Below, one piece after another: positions 17,793 to 28,634 of a DNA stretch of 64,000 nt (within the stretch, counting starts at the first letter, position 1; every line of letters starts with the position of its first letter). The translations under genes and the position numbers were made by a program. The stretch spans positions 68,250 to 132,249 of the forward strand of contig CACDRY010000002.1 of assembly GCA_902555275.1 (NCBI GenBank), in the 5' to 3' direction. The notes beneath the pieces were generated by a model, which worked only from the letters and a program-made list of their open reading frames with translations, was not told where the DNA came from and ran no database searches. Source of the DNA: an uncultured Pelagibacteraceae bacterium. Its GTDB lineage: Bacteria; Pseudomonadota; Alphaproteobacteria; Pelagibacterales; Pelagibacteraceae.

Positions 17793-19162
17793 CTATTAAT
17801 AATTTTTTTAACTAGTGATTTAAGCTCTTGGGAATTTCTAATATTATATCTAGAGTCACCATTGATTTTGCCCATATACATTGATTGATTAATTTTTATA
17901 TCAAATATTGATATTACTCCGGTGGTAATATTTTTCTCAACCTTAAAGCGGATCACATTTATATCTTTAACTTTGTCTGATTTTACTTGAAATTTTTTAG
18001 CAAACTTTTTTTTATTATTTATTATTAAAGAATTTGTAGAGTGGAATATTATATCACCGCTTTCTTCTTTATATTTTATTTCACTTTCAATTTGGCCAAT
18101 TTCATCGATATTGAATAAAACTTCACTTAAATTAATAGTTTTTTGGCTTATATTTAAACTTATATTACCATTTCTTATCAGCTCGTGCTCAATGTCATTT
18201 AAAAGGAATTTGATATCTCCATTTACATTACCTAATAAATCAGGTTGCAAGTATAATATAGAAAACATTAATTCATCTACCAAAAAATTAATATTTTGCC
18301 TATTCAAAGTAACATTTGAATTGAGATAAAAAGGTGATAACTCAACTGTTGTATCGATTTTTATGTCATTATTATTTTCTGGAGATTTTAAAGAAATAAT
18401 ATTATTTTTTAACTGGTATTCCATTTCAATATTCTGATTTAAAAAGATAAGTGCAATTGTGCCTTCAAAACTAGAATTATTCTCATAATTTAATTGATTT
18501 TTAATGGAAATATTCGGTTCTTTAAAATCTATTTCTATTTGTGAATTCATTTGAGAATTATATTTTTTTTTCCATAATGATTTGAAATTCAAATCAAACA
18601 AATTACCTTTGATATTTAATTTTTTAAAATTATCTTTTTGAGAGGTAGTAAAATTAATTTTTTCTATTGGGGATATAATTAAAGTTTCATCATTATCATC
18701 TATTAAAAATACTTTACTTTTTTTAATATTAATTGGTTTACTTTCACTATTATGAAAATAATTCCTTAAAGTGGTATATTCTTTATTTTTTATTAAAAAA
18801 TTTGTATTTTGTATTTCAAATTTTTCGAAATTAATTTTAGATTTTGGATATAAATTATTAGTATTCACAAATATTTTTAAGCTTTTAATGTCAAATGAAA
18901 TATTCTTATTATTGTTTTCACCTATATATAGTGATGAATCGCTAATTAATAAATGAGGCTTTGGGAGTAATTGATACTTTATGTCACCATTTATGTTTAA
19001 CTTAATATCAAAATCAGAATAAAATTTACTTTCAATGATGTTTTCTATGCTTTTATAATTAAATAAAACTGGTATTGATAAATAAATGCCAAATAAAAAA
19101 CACAATGCAATTAATATAAAAATAAACTTAGAAAATATTGTTACTTTTAATTTTTTAATCAT
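17789..19162 (-). CDS. AsmA-family inner-membrane-anchored envelope protein
   Basis: The 457-residue protein has one N-terminal membrane anchor ([16 protein letters not shown]) followed by a long beta-strand-rich periplasmic part. The segment after the anchor ([32 protein letters not shown]) is typical of the AsmA N-terminal domain. AsmA-like proteins are thought to form grooves that help lipid traffic or outer-membrane assembly. It is shorter than Escherichia coli AsmA (about 617 residues). It is single in its orientation and diverges from uvrD. Function in this organism is inferred from the family only. Confidence 0.75.
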   Translation of the reverse strand: MIKKLKVTIFSKFIFILIALCFLFGIYLSIPVLFNYKSIENIIESKFYSDFDIKLNINGDIKYQLLPKPHLLISDSSLYIGENNNKNISFDIKSLKIFVNTNNLYPKSKINFEKFEIQNTNFLIKNKEYTTLRNYFHNSESKPINIKKSKVFLIDDNDETLIISPIEKINFTTSQKDNFKKLNIKGNLFDLNFKSLWKKKYNSQMNSQIEIDFKEPNISIKNQLNYENNSSFEGTIALIFLNQNIEMEYQLKNNIISLKSPENNNDIKIDTTVELSPFYLNSNVTLNRQNINFLVDELMFSILYLQPDLLGNVNGDIKFLLNDIEHELIRNGNISLNISQKTINLSEVLFNIDEIGQIESEIKYKEESGDIIFHSTNSLIINNKKKFAKKFQVKSDKVKDINVIRFKVEKNITTGVISIFDIKINQSMYMGKINGDSRYNIRNSQELKSLVKKIINS

Positions 19163-19195
19163 TAATCCAATATCGCTTAAATTGAGAAAAAATAA

Positions 19196-21226
19196 ATGAT
19201 GAATTTAGATTATTTAACAAATCTTAATAAAAGTCAGGAGGAGGCAGTTCTACATTTAGAAGGACCCCTTTTGATTGTTGCGGGAGCCGGGTCTGGAAAA
19301 ACGAGGGTTCTTACAGCTAGAATTGCCCATATTGTTAAACAACATAAGGCATTTCCCAATCAAATCTTGGCAGTAACATTTACAAATAAAGCTGCAAAAG
19401 AAATGCAATTAAGGGTTTCTAAGTTCTTAAGAAAAGAAGCAACTGGGCTTCCTTGGTTAGGTACCTTTCACTCAATTAGCGCAAAAATATTGAGAAAACA
19501 TGCAGAAGCAGCTGGATTAAAATCAAATTTTTCAATTATTGATCAAGATGACCAAGTAAGATTAATAAAAAATATCTGCAAATCTGAGAATATAGATACA
19601 AAAAAAATATCCCCAAGATATATTTTAGCAGTAATTGATAAATGGAAGAATAAAGGCTTTTACCCTGATGAAGTAATACTTAAGCGTAAAGACATATTAG
19701 AAAAAAGCTTTCTTGGAATATATAAAATATATCAACAAAAACTAATAGATTTAAATGCTGCTGATTTCAGTGACCTAATACTTCACACTGTTAAAATTTT
19801 TGAAAGACATAGAGATATATCAAAAATGTACTCTAAAAAATTTAAATATATTTTAGTCGATGAATATCAAGATACAAACTTTATTCAAAGTGAATGGTTA
19901 AAGTATTTAGCAGAACATAATCAAAATATTTGCTGTGTGGGAGATGATGATCAGTCAATATACAGCTGGAGGGGAGCAGAAATTAAAAATTTTCTTCAAT
20001 TTGAAAGTGTTTACGAAAATACAAAAATAATAAGATTAGAAAAAAATTATAGATCCACTCAAAATATTTTGAATGTAGCATCAAATATTATCGAAAATAA
20101 TCAAAATAGAGTTGGAAAAAAACTTTTTACAGACCAAGAAGATGGTGAGCTAGTGACTTTAAACTGTTTTAGAAATGTAAAAGATGAGGCAACTGAAATT
20201 GGTTCTAATATAGAAGATTTTAAAAATAAATTTTCATTAAATGAAGTTGCAATTCTTGTAAGAGCTATTTTTCAAACCAGGGAATTTGAAGAAAGATTTT
20301 TAAAAATTGGTGTTCCATACAGAATTATTGGTGGTATTAAATTTTATGAAAGAGCAGAGGTAAAAGATTGTGTTGCATATCTAAAAACAGTTTTTCAACC
20401 TCAGGATGACTTAGCCTTTGAGAGAATTTTAAATGTTCCAAAAAGATCTATTGGGGATACTACTTTAAAAGCTATTAATAATTTTGCAAAATTAAATAAA
20501 TGCTCATTAGAAGTAGCCTCAAAACATTTAATCGAACAAAACAAAATAAAGCCTAAAACAAAATTAGGTTTAAATTCTCTTTTAAATCTTTTAGCTAAAT
20601 GGAGAAATGACTTAAATGGAAAAATGAATCATAACAAGTTATTACAAACAATTCTTGATGAATCTGGATATAGTGAAATGTTAAAAAATAAGAAAGACTT
20701 AGAAAATGAAAACAGGTTAGAAAATATAAAAGAATTATTAAATGCGATGAAAGAATTTGATAATTTGGAGAGTTTTTTAGAGCATGTTGCCCTTGCGACA
20801 TCTTTAGACCAAGATTGGCAAAGTGAAAAAGTTAATTTAATGACAATTCACGCATCAAAGGGACTAGAATTTGATGTTGTATTCTTACCTGGATGGGAGG
20901 AAGGATTATTTCCTCATCAAAAAAGCATTGAAGAAAAAGGGGAAAGTGGATTGGAAGAAGAAAGAAGATTAGCTTATGTTGCAATTACTAGGGCAAAAAA
21001 GCTCGCCAAAATATCATTTTCTATGAATAGATTTTATCAGGGAGATTGGATAGACAGTATGGCATCAAGGTTTGTAGATGAACTACCAGATGAATATATT
21101 AAAAAAAATAATAATTTTGTTGATGAAAAAGAAGAGGATTTTGAATTTAACCAAGATATAGATTTCAATAATGATAGTGAAATTCGGAGTCCTGGTTGGA
21201 TACGCTATCAAAAAAAATTAAAATGA
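19196..21226 (+). CDS. uvrD: UvrD/PcrA-type superfamily 1 DNA helicase
   Basis: The 676-residue helicase has Walker A GAGSGKT (residues 30-36), motif II VDEYQDT near residue 220, motif III GDDDQSIYSWRGA and motif VI RRLAYVAITRAKK. It unwinds DNA 3' to 5' in nucleotide excision and mismatch repair and removes proteins from DNA. It is a little shorter than UvrD (about 720), with an acidic C-terminal tail. The first two codons are both ATG, so the start may be one codon later. The stop TGA overlaps the next ATG as ATGA. Confidence 0.96.
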   Translation: MMNLDYLTNLNKSQEEAVLHLEGPLLIVAGAGSGKTRVLTARIAHIVKQHKAFPNQILAVTFTNKAAKEMQLRVSKFLRKEATGLPWLGTFHSISAKILRKHAEAAGLKSNFSIIDQDDQVRLIKNICKSENIDTKKISPRYILAVIDKWKNKGFYPDEVILKRKDILEKSFLGIYKIYQQKLIDLNAADFSDLILHTVKIFERHRDISKMYSKKFKYILVDEYQDTNFIQSEWLKYLAEHNQNICCVGDDDQSIYSWRGAEIKNFLQFESVYENTKIIRLEKNYRSTQNILNVASNIIENNQNRVGKKLFTDQEDGELVTLNCFRNVKDEATEIGSNIEDFKNKFSLNEVAILVRAIFQTREFEERFLKIGVPYRIIGGIKFYERAEVKDCVAYLKTVFQPQDDLAFERILNVPKRSIGDTTLKAINNFAKLNKCSLEVASKHLIEQNKIKPKTKLGLNSLLNLLAKWRNDLNGKMNHNKLLQTILDESGYSEMLKNKKDLENENRLENIKELLNAMKEFDNLESFLEHVALATSLDQDWQSEKVNLMTIHASKGLEFDVVFLPGWEEGLFPHQKSIEEKGESGLEEERRLAYVAITRAKKLAKISFSMNRFYQGDWIDSMASRFVDELPDEYIKKNNNFVDEKEEDFEFNQDIDFNNDSEIRSPGWIRYQKKLK

Positions 21227-22902
21227 GTACTGAAATAAATAATATTATTTTATCAAATAATTTAGATGGATATATCTTACCAAAAAATGATAATTATTTT
21301 ACTGAGTATTCAAAAACAAACCATCTAAAATCAATTACAAATTTCTCAGGTTCTGCAGGATTTGCAATTTTCTTAAAAAGTAAAAATTATTTATTTGTTG
21401 ATGGTAGATATACTATCCAAGCTGAAAAAGAGTCTGGAAAAAAATTTAAAATTTGCGAAATTCCGTATATATGGCCTAAAGATATTTTAAATAAACAAAT
21501 TAAAATTGGATTTGATCCAGATCTTTTCACTTGGGGAACCCTTAATAAATATTTTGGAGATAATTACAACTTAGTTCCTTTAAATTTAAAATTTAAAAGT
21601 GAGAGAAAAAATAAAGATAATTATCCTTTTTTTAGCTTATATTCAGATGTAGCAGGTGAAAGTGTAAATAAAAAAATTGGTCGATTAATTAAGATTATGA
21701 AAAAAAAGAAAATTGATTACACATATATAAGCTCAGGTGAAAATATTTGTTGGCTCCTAAATATAAGAGGTAGAGATCTTCCAAATTCCCCTATTGCTAA
21801 TTGTAAAATAATTATAACAAAAGAAAAACAAATTTATTTTTTTTCAAATCAAAGCAAAATAAATAAAATAAAATTAAGTCTTAAAAAATTAAAAATACAA
21901 TTTTTAAAAGAAAGCAATATTTTAAATTGCTTAGTCAGATTAAAAAATGGAAATTTTTGTATTGACAGTAAAACTTGTTCGGTTTTTGAGGAAAGCTTAA
22001 TCAGCTATAAGTTTAAAATAATTGATAGAGAAGACCCTACTTATGATTTAAAATCTTTAAAGAATAAAATTGAGATTAAAAATATGATTAATTCACATAT
22101 TGAAGATGGTGTAGCTTTAACAAAATTTCTATATTGGATTAAAAATTGTAAATTAAAAAATTTAACAGAGAGTAAAATTGAAAAAAAATTAGAGAGTTTT
22201 AGAAAAAAAAATAAAAATTATTTATATCCAAGTTTTGATACAATCGCAGGATCTGGACCAAATGGAGCGATCATACATTATAGATCAGATAAATTTTCAA
22301 ACAGAAAATTAAAAAAAAATGATTTGTTACTTCTTGACTCTGGAGGTCAATACAAATGGGGTACCACTGATGTAACGAGAACATTATGTTTTTCCAAAGT
22401 TTCAAATAAAATTAAAGATATATTCACAAGAGTTCTGAAAGGTCATATTGCTGTTGCCTCAACAGATATAAAAAAAGCAGTGAATGGGCACAATATTGAT
22501 AAAATTGCCAGAAAAAACCTCAATTCAGTTGGGCTTGATTATCGTCATGGTACTGGTCATGGAGTGGGAGCATTTCTTAATGTTCATGAAGGACCACAAG
22601 GTATATCGAAAAATAACTATGTAAAATTAAAAGAAGGTATGGTTTTAAGTAATGAACCTGGCTTTTATAAAAAAAATAATTTTGGAATAAGAATTGAAAA
22701 TTTAGTTTTTATTAAAAAAATAAAATCAAAGCTTTTATTCGAAAATTTGACAATGGCACCAATTGATAAAGACCTAATTAATTTTAAAATGCTTAATAAA
22801 AAAGAAAAGAATTATTTATTTAAATATCACTTTGATGTTTACAATAATATTTCACCATTTTTGAATAAAAATGAAAAAAAATGGTTAGCTAAATTAATTT
22901 AG
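21223..22902 (+). CDS. Xaa-Pro aminopeptidase (M24B family)
   Basis: The protein is 559 residues from the ATG at 21223, which overlaps the uvrD stop as ATGA. A frame extended to 21196 would overlap uvrD by 31 bases and is less likely. Two N-terminal creatinase-like domains are followed by the pita-bread catalytic domain with metal ligands in LLLLDSGGQYKWGTTDVTRT, HGTGHGVGAFLNVHEGP (near residue 441) and the late NEPGFY and RIENL segments. It removes N-terminal residues that precede proline from peptides. The long three-domain form resembles eukaryotic/alphaproteobacterial aminopeptidase P. It ends nine bases inside the convergent ligA. Confidence 0.92.
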   Translation: MSTEINNIILSNNLDGYILPKNDNYFTEYSKTNHLKSITNFSGSAGFAIFLKSKNYLFVDGRYTIQAEKESGKKFKICEIPYIWPKDILNKQIKIGFDPDLFTWGTLNKYFGDNYNLVPLNLKFKSERKNKDNYPFFSLYSDVAGESVNKKIGRLIKIMKKKKIDYTYISSGENICWLLNIRGRDLPNSPIANCKIIITKEKQIYFFSNQSKINKIKLSLKKLKIQFLKESNILNCLVRLKNGNFCIDSKTCSVFEESLISYKFKIIDREDPTYDLKSLKNKIEIKNMINSHIEDGVALTKFLYWIKNCKLKNLTESKIEKKLESFRKKNKNYLYPSFDTIAGSGPNGAIIHYRSDKFSNRKLKKNDLLLLDSGGQYKWGTTDVTRTLCFSKVSNKIKDIFTRVLKGHIAVASTDIKKAVNGHNIDKIARKNLNSVGLDYRHGTGHGVGAFLNVHEGPQGISKNNYVKLKEGMVLSNEPGFYKKNNFGIRIENLVFIKKIKSKLLFENLTMAPIDKDLINFKMLNKKEKNYLFKYHFDVYNNISPFLNKNEKKWLAKLI

Positions 22903-24903
22903 TAAGTTAAGCCAATCTTTTTCAGATAAAATTTTAATACCCAGCTCTTTAGCTTGTTCCACTTTTCTGTTTGTAGGTTTTTCTCCAATTATTAAATATT
23001 TTAATTTTTTATTAACAGAACTTACAACTGATCCTGAATTTTCTTCAATTAAAGATTTTGCTTCAGCTCTACTCATGTTTGATAATTTTCCAGTAAACAT
23101 GAATGTATTATTTAATAGTTTGCCATTCTTATTTAATTTTAAATCAGAAATATCTAATATAAAAGATAATTTTTCAATTATTTTATAATTAGATTTATTT
23201 TCAAAAAACTTTTTTAAAGAATTAATTTGAGTCTCACCAATCCCGTCTATATTTAAAAATTCATTAATTTTTTTATTTTTAATAAAATTTAAAAAGTTCG
23301 ATATTGATTTTGTGTATTCTGCCAACAATTTTGCATTCTCTATACCAATATGTCTAATACCGATAGAATAAAGAAATTTATCTAAAGAAACTTTTTTTGA
23401 TTGATCTATTGAAAACTTTAAATTAGAAACTGAAAGATCACCCCAACCTTCTAATTTAGAAATTTGAGTATAATCTAAATTAAAAATATCTTGTGGAAAT
23501 CTTATTAATTTAAGATCCCAAAACTTTTCTACTACTTTTTTTCCAAGACCATCAATATTAAGAGCTTCTTTTGATATAAAATGTTTAATTTTTTCTACTG
23601 CCATTTTTTCACACTCAAATCCTCTATCTGGACATCTTCTTACTGCATCGAATTTTTTAGTTACTTTATTAAATTCCTTTGTTGTTTCAAAACCACAAGG
23701 ACATTTTTTTGGAAAAACAAATTTTTTCGAACTTTTTTTTCTTTTTTTAAAATCAACTAAAACAACATGAGGAATAACGTCTCCTGCTCTCTCTATTTTT
23801 ACAGTATCTCCAATTCGTATGTCTTTTCTGATAATTTCATCTTCATTATGAAGTGTAGCATTAGAAACTACTACACCCCCAATATTTACAGGCTTTATTC
23901 TTGCAACTGGGGTTAATGCGCCTGTCCTACCAACCTGAATATTTATGTCTTTTATTTGAGAATATGCACTATCTGCTGAAAATTTATGAGCTATGGCCCA
24001 TCTTGGAGAATTTGCAGTAAAACCTAATCTTCTTTGAAGTTCTAGACTATTAATTTTATAGACTAAACCATCAACATCATATTCTAAATCAAATCTATCT
24101 TTTTCAAATTTTTTATGAAAAGTTTCTAAATCATTAATAGTTTTAATAACTTTGTTGTGTTCACTTGTATTAAATCCCCATTTTTTCAATGAACTTAAAA
24201 AATCTGACTGTTTTTTGATTTTATCACTTTCAAAATAACCATAAGTATAGGCTATGAAATTAAGAGGAATTTTTTTGGTCTCTTTAGGATTTTTCTGTCT
24301 TAGAGAACCCGATGCTGCATTCCTTGGATTGGCAAAATCATTTTTTAAATTATTGAAATCACTTTTTTTTATGAAAACCTCTCCTCTAATATCAATATCT
24401 TTTGGAAAATCATTATTTGTAATTTGATGAGGTATGTCACCAATAGTTTTTAAATTTTCAGTAATTTCTTCCCCTGTTGTGCCGTCTCCTCTAGAAGTAC
24501 CTAAAACTAGTAATCCATTTTTATAAGTTAGTGAGGCAGATATACCATCTATTTTTGGCTCTACACTATATTCAATTTCAACTTTCTTGTTTAAATAATT
24601 AAATATTTTTTTTTCAAAATTTTCTAAATCATCTTTATTAAATGCATTTGATAAAGACAGCATTTTCACTCTATGATTAGACTTTATGAAATTTTTAGAG
24701 GGTGTAAATCCTAATGAATTTGATGGAGAATAACTACTTTTCAAAAAAGAAAACTTATTTTCTAAATCAAGTATTTCTCTTTTAATTTTATCATATTCCT
24801 TATCTGAAATTTTGGGAGTGCTTTTATCAAAATATAGTTTATTATGGTTTTTAAGTTCGTTTATTTTATAATTATATTTTTTTTTAATTTCACTTTCCTT
24901 CAT
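22894..24903 (-). CDS. ligA: NAD+-dependent DNA ligase
   Basis: The 669-residue ligase has the adenylation lysine K117 in EPKIDG, an OB domain, a four-cysteine zinc site (CPCGFETT ... RRCPDRGFEC), helix-hairpin-helix repeats and a C-terminal BRCT domain (NNTFMFTGKLSNMSRAEAK). It seals nicks during replication and repair using NAD+. It is the last gene of the division/cell-wall cluster, ten bases after bamD, which is an unusual but plausible operon tail. The 3' end overlaps the convergent peptidase gene. Confidence 0.97.
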   Translation of the reverse strand: MKESEIKKKYNYKINELKNHNKLYFDKSTPKISDKEYDKIKREILDLENKFSFLKSSYSPSNSLGFTPSKNFIKSNHRVKMLSLSNAFNKDDLENFEKKIFNYLNKKVEIEYSVEPKIDGISASLTYKNGLLVLGTSRGDGTTGEEITENLKTIGDIPHQITNNDFPKDIDIRGEVFIKKSDFNNLKNDFANPRNAASGSLRQKNPKETKKIPLNFIAYTYGYFESDKIKKQSDFLSSLKKWGFNTSEHNKVIKTINDLETFHKKFEKDRFDLEYDVDGLVYKINSLELQRRLGFTANSPRWAIAHKFSADSAYSQIKDINIQVGRTGALTPVARIKPVNIGGVVVSNATLHNEDEIIRKDIRIGDTVKIERAGDVIPHVVLVDFKKRKKSSKKFVFPKKCPCGFETTKEFNKVTKKFDAVRRCPDRGFECEKMAVEKIKHFISKEALNIDGLGKKVVEKFWDLKLIRFPQDIFNLDYTQISKLEGWGDLSVSNLKFSIDQSKKVSLDKFLYSIGIRHIGIENAKLLAEYTKSISNFLNFIKNKKINEFLNIDGIGETQINSLKKFFENKSNYKIIEKLSFILDISDLKLNKNGKLLNNTFMFTGKLSNMSRAEAKSLIEENSGSVVSSVNKKLKYLIIGEKPTNRKVEQAKELGIKILSEKDWLNLLN

Positions 24904-24913
24904 TTAGTTTTTA

Positions 24914-25756
24914 TTATTTAAATAAGGTTTTAAATCTTTTTAATAATGATTTTTCGTTGCTTTGATCCTGTTTTATCTTACGTTTATCATAATTTTGGTT
25001 CAGAATTTTATATGACATTTCATACCAATCGCTCGATTGATAATTATACCCAAGTAATGCAGCATATTTCCTTGACTCATCTAAAAGACCTAATTTATAA
25101 TTTAATTCAACTAATCTGTACAAGGCCTCTTCAACATAAATGGAAGTATCATACTTATTAACTATTTTTTGAAATCTATTCATTGCTGGTATCCATTTTT
25201 CTCTGGTTAAATAATAATTTGCTAAATACAACTCTTTTGCGGCTAATATTTCTTCTATTAACTCAAGTTTGAATTTTGCATCTTCAGCAAACTTTGTGTT
25301 AGGATAATCTTTTATAAGCAAAGTTAAGTATTCTTTAGCTTTTACTGTCTCGCCTAGGTCTTTTTTTTCATCAACAACTAAATTGTAATGACAAAGTGCC
25401 AATAAATAGTATGCATAATCTCGATCAGGATGATTTTGATATTTATCTAGAAATCTCTCTAACTCTATTATTGCATCATTATAATATAGTTGTGAATAGT
25501 ATGCATATGCAGCCATTAAAACTGACCTTGGAGCCCATATTGATTGAGGGTATATAAGCTCAACCTCATTAAATTTTTTTGCAGCAAAAAATACATCTCC
25601 GTTATTAAACTCTTTTACTCCTTGTTTGTAGGCATCTATCATTTGCATTTCTAAATTATCTGCTTGTATTAATGAAATTTTTTCTTCCTTTTTATCTGCA
25701 CAAGAGTTAAGTCCAATTAAAAAAAAGATGATTAAAATAAATTTTTGAAATTTCAT
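24914..25756 (-). CDS. bamD: BamD, outer-membrane protein assembly lipoprotein
   Basis: The 280-residue protein has a lipoprotein signal peptide ending LIGLNSC, with C19 as the lipidated residue. Tetratricopeptide-like repeats then cover most of the chain (MIDAYKQGVKEFNNGDVFFAAKKF and FLDKYQNHPDRDYAYYLLALCHY are clear). BamD is the essential scaffold lipoprotein of the BAM complex that folds beta-barrel proteins into the outer membrane. Placement between lpxC and ligA groups it with outer-membrane synthesis genes. Confidence 0.93.
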   Translation of the reverse strand: MKFQKFILIIFFLIGLNSCADKKEEKISLIQADNLEMQMIDAYKQGVKEFNNGDVFFAAKKFNEVELIYPQSIWAPRSVLMAAYAYYSQLYYNDAIIELERFLDKYQNHPDRDYAYYLLALCHYNLVVDEKKDLGETVKAKEYLTLLIKDYPNTKFAEDAKFKLELIEEILAAKELYLANYYLTREKWIPAMNRFQKIVNKYDTSIYVEEALYRLVELNYKLGLLDESRKYAALLGYNYQSSDWYEMSYKILNQNYDKRKIKQDQSNEKSLLKRFKTLFK

Positions 25757-25794
25757 CTCAAAACTTTAACAGAATTTTTTTAAAATTCTAATTA

Positions 25795-26718
25795 TTATGC
25801 AATAGATTTTAAATTATGGTGGTTATTTATTAGTGTATGAGGTAAATTTTTACCCTTTATTTCTAACAAAGAATAATTTTTATTATCACTAAATACTTTT
25901 CTTAATAGTTGATTAGTTAAGCTATGACCACCATTTCTACATCTAAGCGATCCTATTAGTCTATAACCGACTAGATAAAGGTCTCCCATGCAATCTAGAA
26001 TTTTATGATTTACAAATTCCTTTTCATTTCTTAGTCCACTAGGATTAAGAATTTTATCTTCTTTAACAACAATTGCATTATTTAATGATCCACCTTTACC
26101 TAAGCCTAATTTTTTAAGCTTTTCAATATCTTCAAAAAGACAGAATGTTCTAGAATTATATATATCCTCTAAATTATCCTCAAATACATTAACTTTATTA
26201 TTTTGATGATTTATAATTTGATTTTCATAATTTATTTCAAACTCTATTTCTAAAGTTGTGTTAGATTTATCTAAGGAAATAGATTTATTTCCCTCTACTA
26301 TTTCAATATTTTTATCAATTTTAATTAATTTGATTGGAACATCGCTGATTTTCAAACCTGTATCTTTTAAAATTTTTACAAAATCTTTTGCTGAGCCATC
26401 AAGTATTGGTAACTCCTGCCCATCAAGCTCCACAATGGCATTATCTACCCCTAAACCAAAAAAAGCAGCCATGAGATGCTCTATCGTCGATACTTTTACT
26501 CCAAATTGATTTGACACAGTTGTGCATAAAGTAGCTTCACTCACGTTTGCAAAATTTGGAATTACAATATTATTTTGCTTTAAATCTGTTCTCTTAAAAA
26601 TTATTCCAGAATTTGGTGATGCAGGCAAAATATTTACATGCACATATCTGCCTGTATGGATCCCTACACCTGAAAATGACACTTTTTTTGCTATTGTCGA
26701 CTGTGAAAGCAATGACAT
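25795..26718 (-). CDS. lpxC: UDP-3-O-acyl-N-acetylglucosamine deacetylase (lipid A synthesis)
   Basis: The protein is 307 residues from the ATG at 26718; the frame stays open to 26757 but LpxC proteins begin close to this point. Zinc ligands are H81 in STIEHLMAAF and the His and Asp of HKILDCMGDLYL near residue 235; the late HSLTNQLL segment supplies the catalytic His. It removes acetate from UDP-acyl-GlcNAc, the committed step of lipid A synthesis, so the cell makes LPS. It follows ftsA directly, at the position where ftsZ would normally stand between the two. Confidence 0.96.
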   Translation of the reverse strand: MSLLSQSTIAKKVSFSGVGIHTGRYVHVNILPASPNSGIIFKRTDLKQNNIVIPNFANVSEATLCTTVSNQFGVKVSTIEHLMAAFFGLGVDNAIVELDGQELPILDGSAKDFVKILKDTGLKISDVPIKLIKIDKNIEIVEGNKSISLDKSNTTLEIEFEINYENQIINHQNNKVNVFEDNLEDIYNSRTFCLFEDIEKLKKLGLGKGGSLNNAIVVKEDKILNPSGLRNEKEFVNHKILDCMGDLYLVGYRLIGSLRCRNGGHSLTNQLLRKVFSDNKNYSLLEIKGKNLPHTLINNHHNLKSIA

Positions 26719-26779
26719 TTCACAACTATATAAAATAAAGGGAAATTTTATATTCAAGTAATATTACGAGAAAATACAA

Positions 26780-27946
26780 TTATTTAGAGAAGAGATTAAA
26801 AAATTTCTCAAAAAATCCAGTTTTTTTTGATCTTTTATGGTTTTTTGCGAGAAATCTTTCATCACTTGTGTGATAATTAATACCTGATTTACAAATTGTC
26901 GTATCATTTTCCTCAAAAAAAATTAATTCTGAAAAATCATTGTTTAAATCAAAATTAAAGCTATTTGACAGCAACTTTGAACCACTTCCAATAAAAATTA
27001 TGCTTGGTTTATCAACTCTTATATTATTTTCAAAAAAATTATTTTGAATAACTGCTAATTTAATTATTTCATTAATCCTAGCTTCTATAACTTGTTTCAG
27101 TAAATCAATTGAAATATTTTTTTTAATCAATTCTCTATATAAATTAATATCATTTTTAGAGTTTTTATTAAAAGCTATCTCGCTATCGTCTTTATTAAAT
27201 TTTAATTTTAAATCCTCAGAATAATTAATATCAAGCTTTAAAACTTTTGAAATATCTTTTGTAATGTTATTACTGCCGATAGGAATAGATTTGAAAAATT
27301 GAAATTTTTTTTTGTAAAAAAAAATTGCACTAGTTCTTTCATACCCAATATCTAAAAATATCAAATTTTTTGTATTTTCAAAATTTTTTTTATACAAAAT
27401 AGATTTAACAAAACTTGAACAGTATATATTTAAGATATTTAAATTATTTTCTTTAAATTTATTTGATAAATTATTTATTAAAGATTTTTGTAAACAAATA
27501 AACTTTAACTCTAGTATTAAAGATTTTGCTTTTATATCATCAGGTAAAGTTTCTAATGTTCTATTATTATCCACAATCATATTATTTATGGTAATATGCA
27601 AAATCTGATCTTTAAAATTATTTTCAGAAACAATAAAGTTGGCTTCTTCAACTAGTATTTTATAATACTTTGATATTAAAGTTGGTCGGTCAAAAGATTT
27701 TTTAATTGAAAGGTCAATAAAATTAAATTTAGCAGAATCATATAATACATTTATGTCAACCAGGTGCGTTGATAATTTTTTTTCAGCATCTCGTATCAAT
27801 TTGTCTAAGGATTTTTCTAAATTTTCATTCTCAAAATTTTCAATAATTTTGATGTTAGATGAATAAATTATTTCTGATGATTGATCAAATACTCCTAATC
27901 TTAAATTTTTAGATCCAAAATCTATTATTGTTTCTAAATTACTCAT
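26780..27946 (-). CDS. ftsA: FtsA, actin-like division protein
   Basis: The 388-residue protein is a divergent actin-fold FtsA. Phosphate-binding segments IIDFGSKNLRLGVF near the start and LIFLDIGYERTSAIFF in the middle are visible, along with a late FIGSGSKLLSN and a C-terminal KKTGFFEKFFNLFSK amphipathic helix that would anchor it to the membrane. FtsA tethers FtsZ filaments to the inner membrane at the division site. It overlaps ftsQ by eight bases. ftsZ is absent downstream; see the ftsZ entry. Confidence 0.85.
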   Translation of the reverse strand: MSNLETIIDFGSKNLRLGVFDQSSEIIYSSNIKIIENFENENLEKSLDKLIRDAEKKLSTHLVDINVLYDSAKFNFIDLSIKKSFDRPTLISKYYKILVEEANFIVSENNFKDQILHITINNMIVDNNRTLETLPDDIKAKSLILELKFICLQKSLINNLSNKFKENNLNILNIYCSSFVKSILYKKNFENTKNLIFLDIGYERTSAIFFYKKKFQFFKSIPIGSNNITKDISKVLKLDINYSEDLKLKFNKDDSEIAFNKNSKNDINLYRELIKKNISIDLLKQVIEARINEIIKLAVIQNNFFENNIRVDKPSIIFIGSGSKLLSNSFNFDLNNDFSELIFFEENDTTICKSGINYHTSDERFLAKNHKRSKKTGFFEKFFNLFSK

Positions 27947-28634
27947 TTATGTTTGTCATTATAATTTGATTAATTACCCTAAGATCAACAATTTTAATAT
28001 TTGTTAAATTATCATTATTTAAGAGTTGTTTATAAATTTTAATTGAGTCGCTTTTATTTTTAGAAGGCAGTTTAAGGACTAACTTGTTTGAAAATACCAA
28101 ATCCCATCTTCTATTTTTAAAGTAGTAATATTGCTCAATATTTCCAATTTCTAACTTTTGATTATTTAAAATATTATATAAATTAAGGAATTCTTTTATT
28201 TCAAATTCTCCAAATACTGTTGCAGTTTTATATTGTTCAAAAATTTGATGAGAATTTATAAATTTTCCATTTTTTCCAATATAGAAAACTTCTCCATTTA
28301 TAAAAGTTTTTGCAAGGATATCTGTTTTTGATATGTTTATATTTATTGAAGACGGTATAACTTTATTAACATATATACTATCTATAAAATTAAATTTAGT
28401 TAAAATATCTAAAACTTTATTTTCTGTTATTTTGAAAATATTTGTATTTTTTAGCTTGTATAATTCTTCTTCAATATATTTTTTTTCTTTATAAGAAACT
28501 CCATTTATATTTATATTCTTTAAAATAAACATATCTTGATAATTTTCTAAAAATTTAAAATTAAATATTGAACTTAAAAAAATTAGAAAAAATAAATAAA
28601 GATATAATTTATATTTATTTATTGATCGAAGCAT
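27939..28634 (-). CDS. ftsQ: FtsQ/DivIB division protein
   Basis: The 231-residue protein has one N-terminal membrane span (YLYLFFLIFLSSIFNF), then a POTRA-type domain (LKNININGVSYKEKKYIEEELY) and the FtsQ beta domain (RRWDLVFSNKLVLKLPSK). FtsQ links FtsA/FtsZ to FtsL and FtsB in the divisome. It is shorter than Escherichia coli FtsQ (276). It overlaps ddl by 20 bases and ftsA by eight. Identity rests on fold features plus its position between ddl and ftsA. Confidence 0.85.
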   Translation of the reverse strand: MLRSINKYKLYLYLFFLIFLSSIFNFKFLENYQDMFILKNININGVSYKEKKYIEEELYKLKNTNIFKITENKVLDILTKFNFIDSIYVNKVIPSSININISKTDILAKTFINGEVFYIGKNGKFINSHQIFEQYKTATVFGEFEIKEFLNLYNILNNQKLEIGNIEQYYYFKNRRWDLVFSNKLVLKLPSKNKSDSIKIYKQLLNNDNLTNIKIVDLRVINQIIMTNINE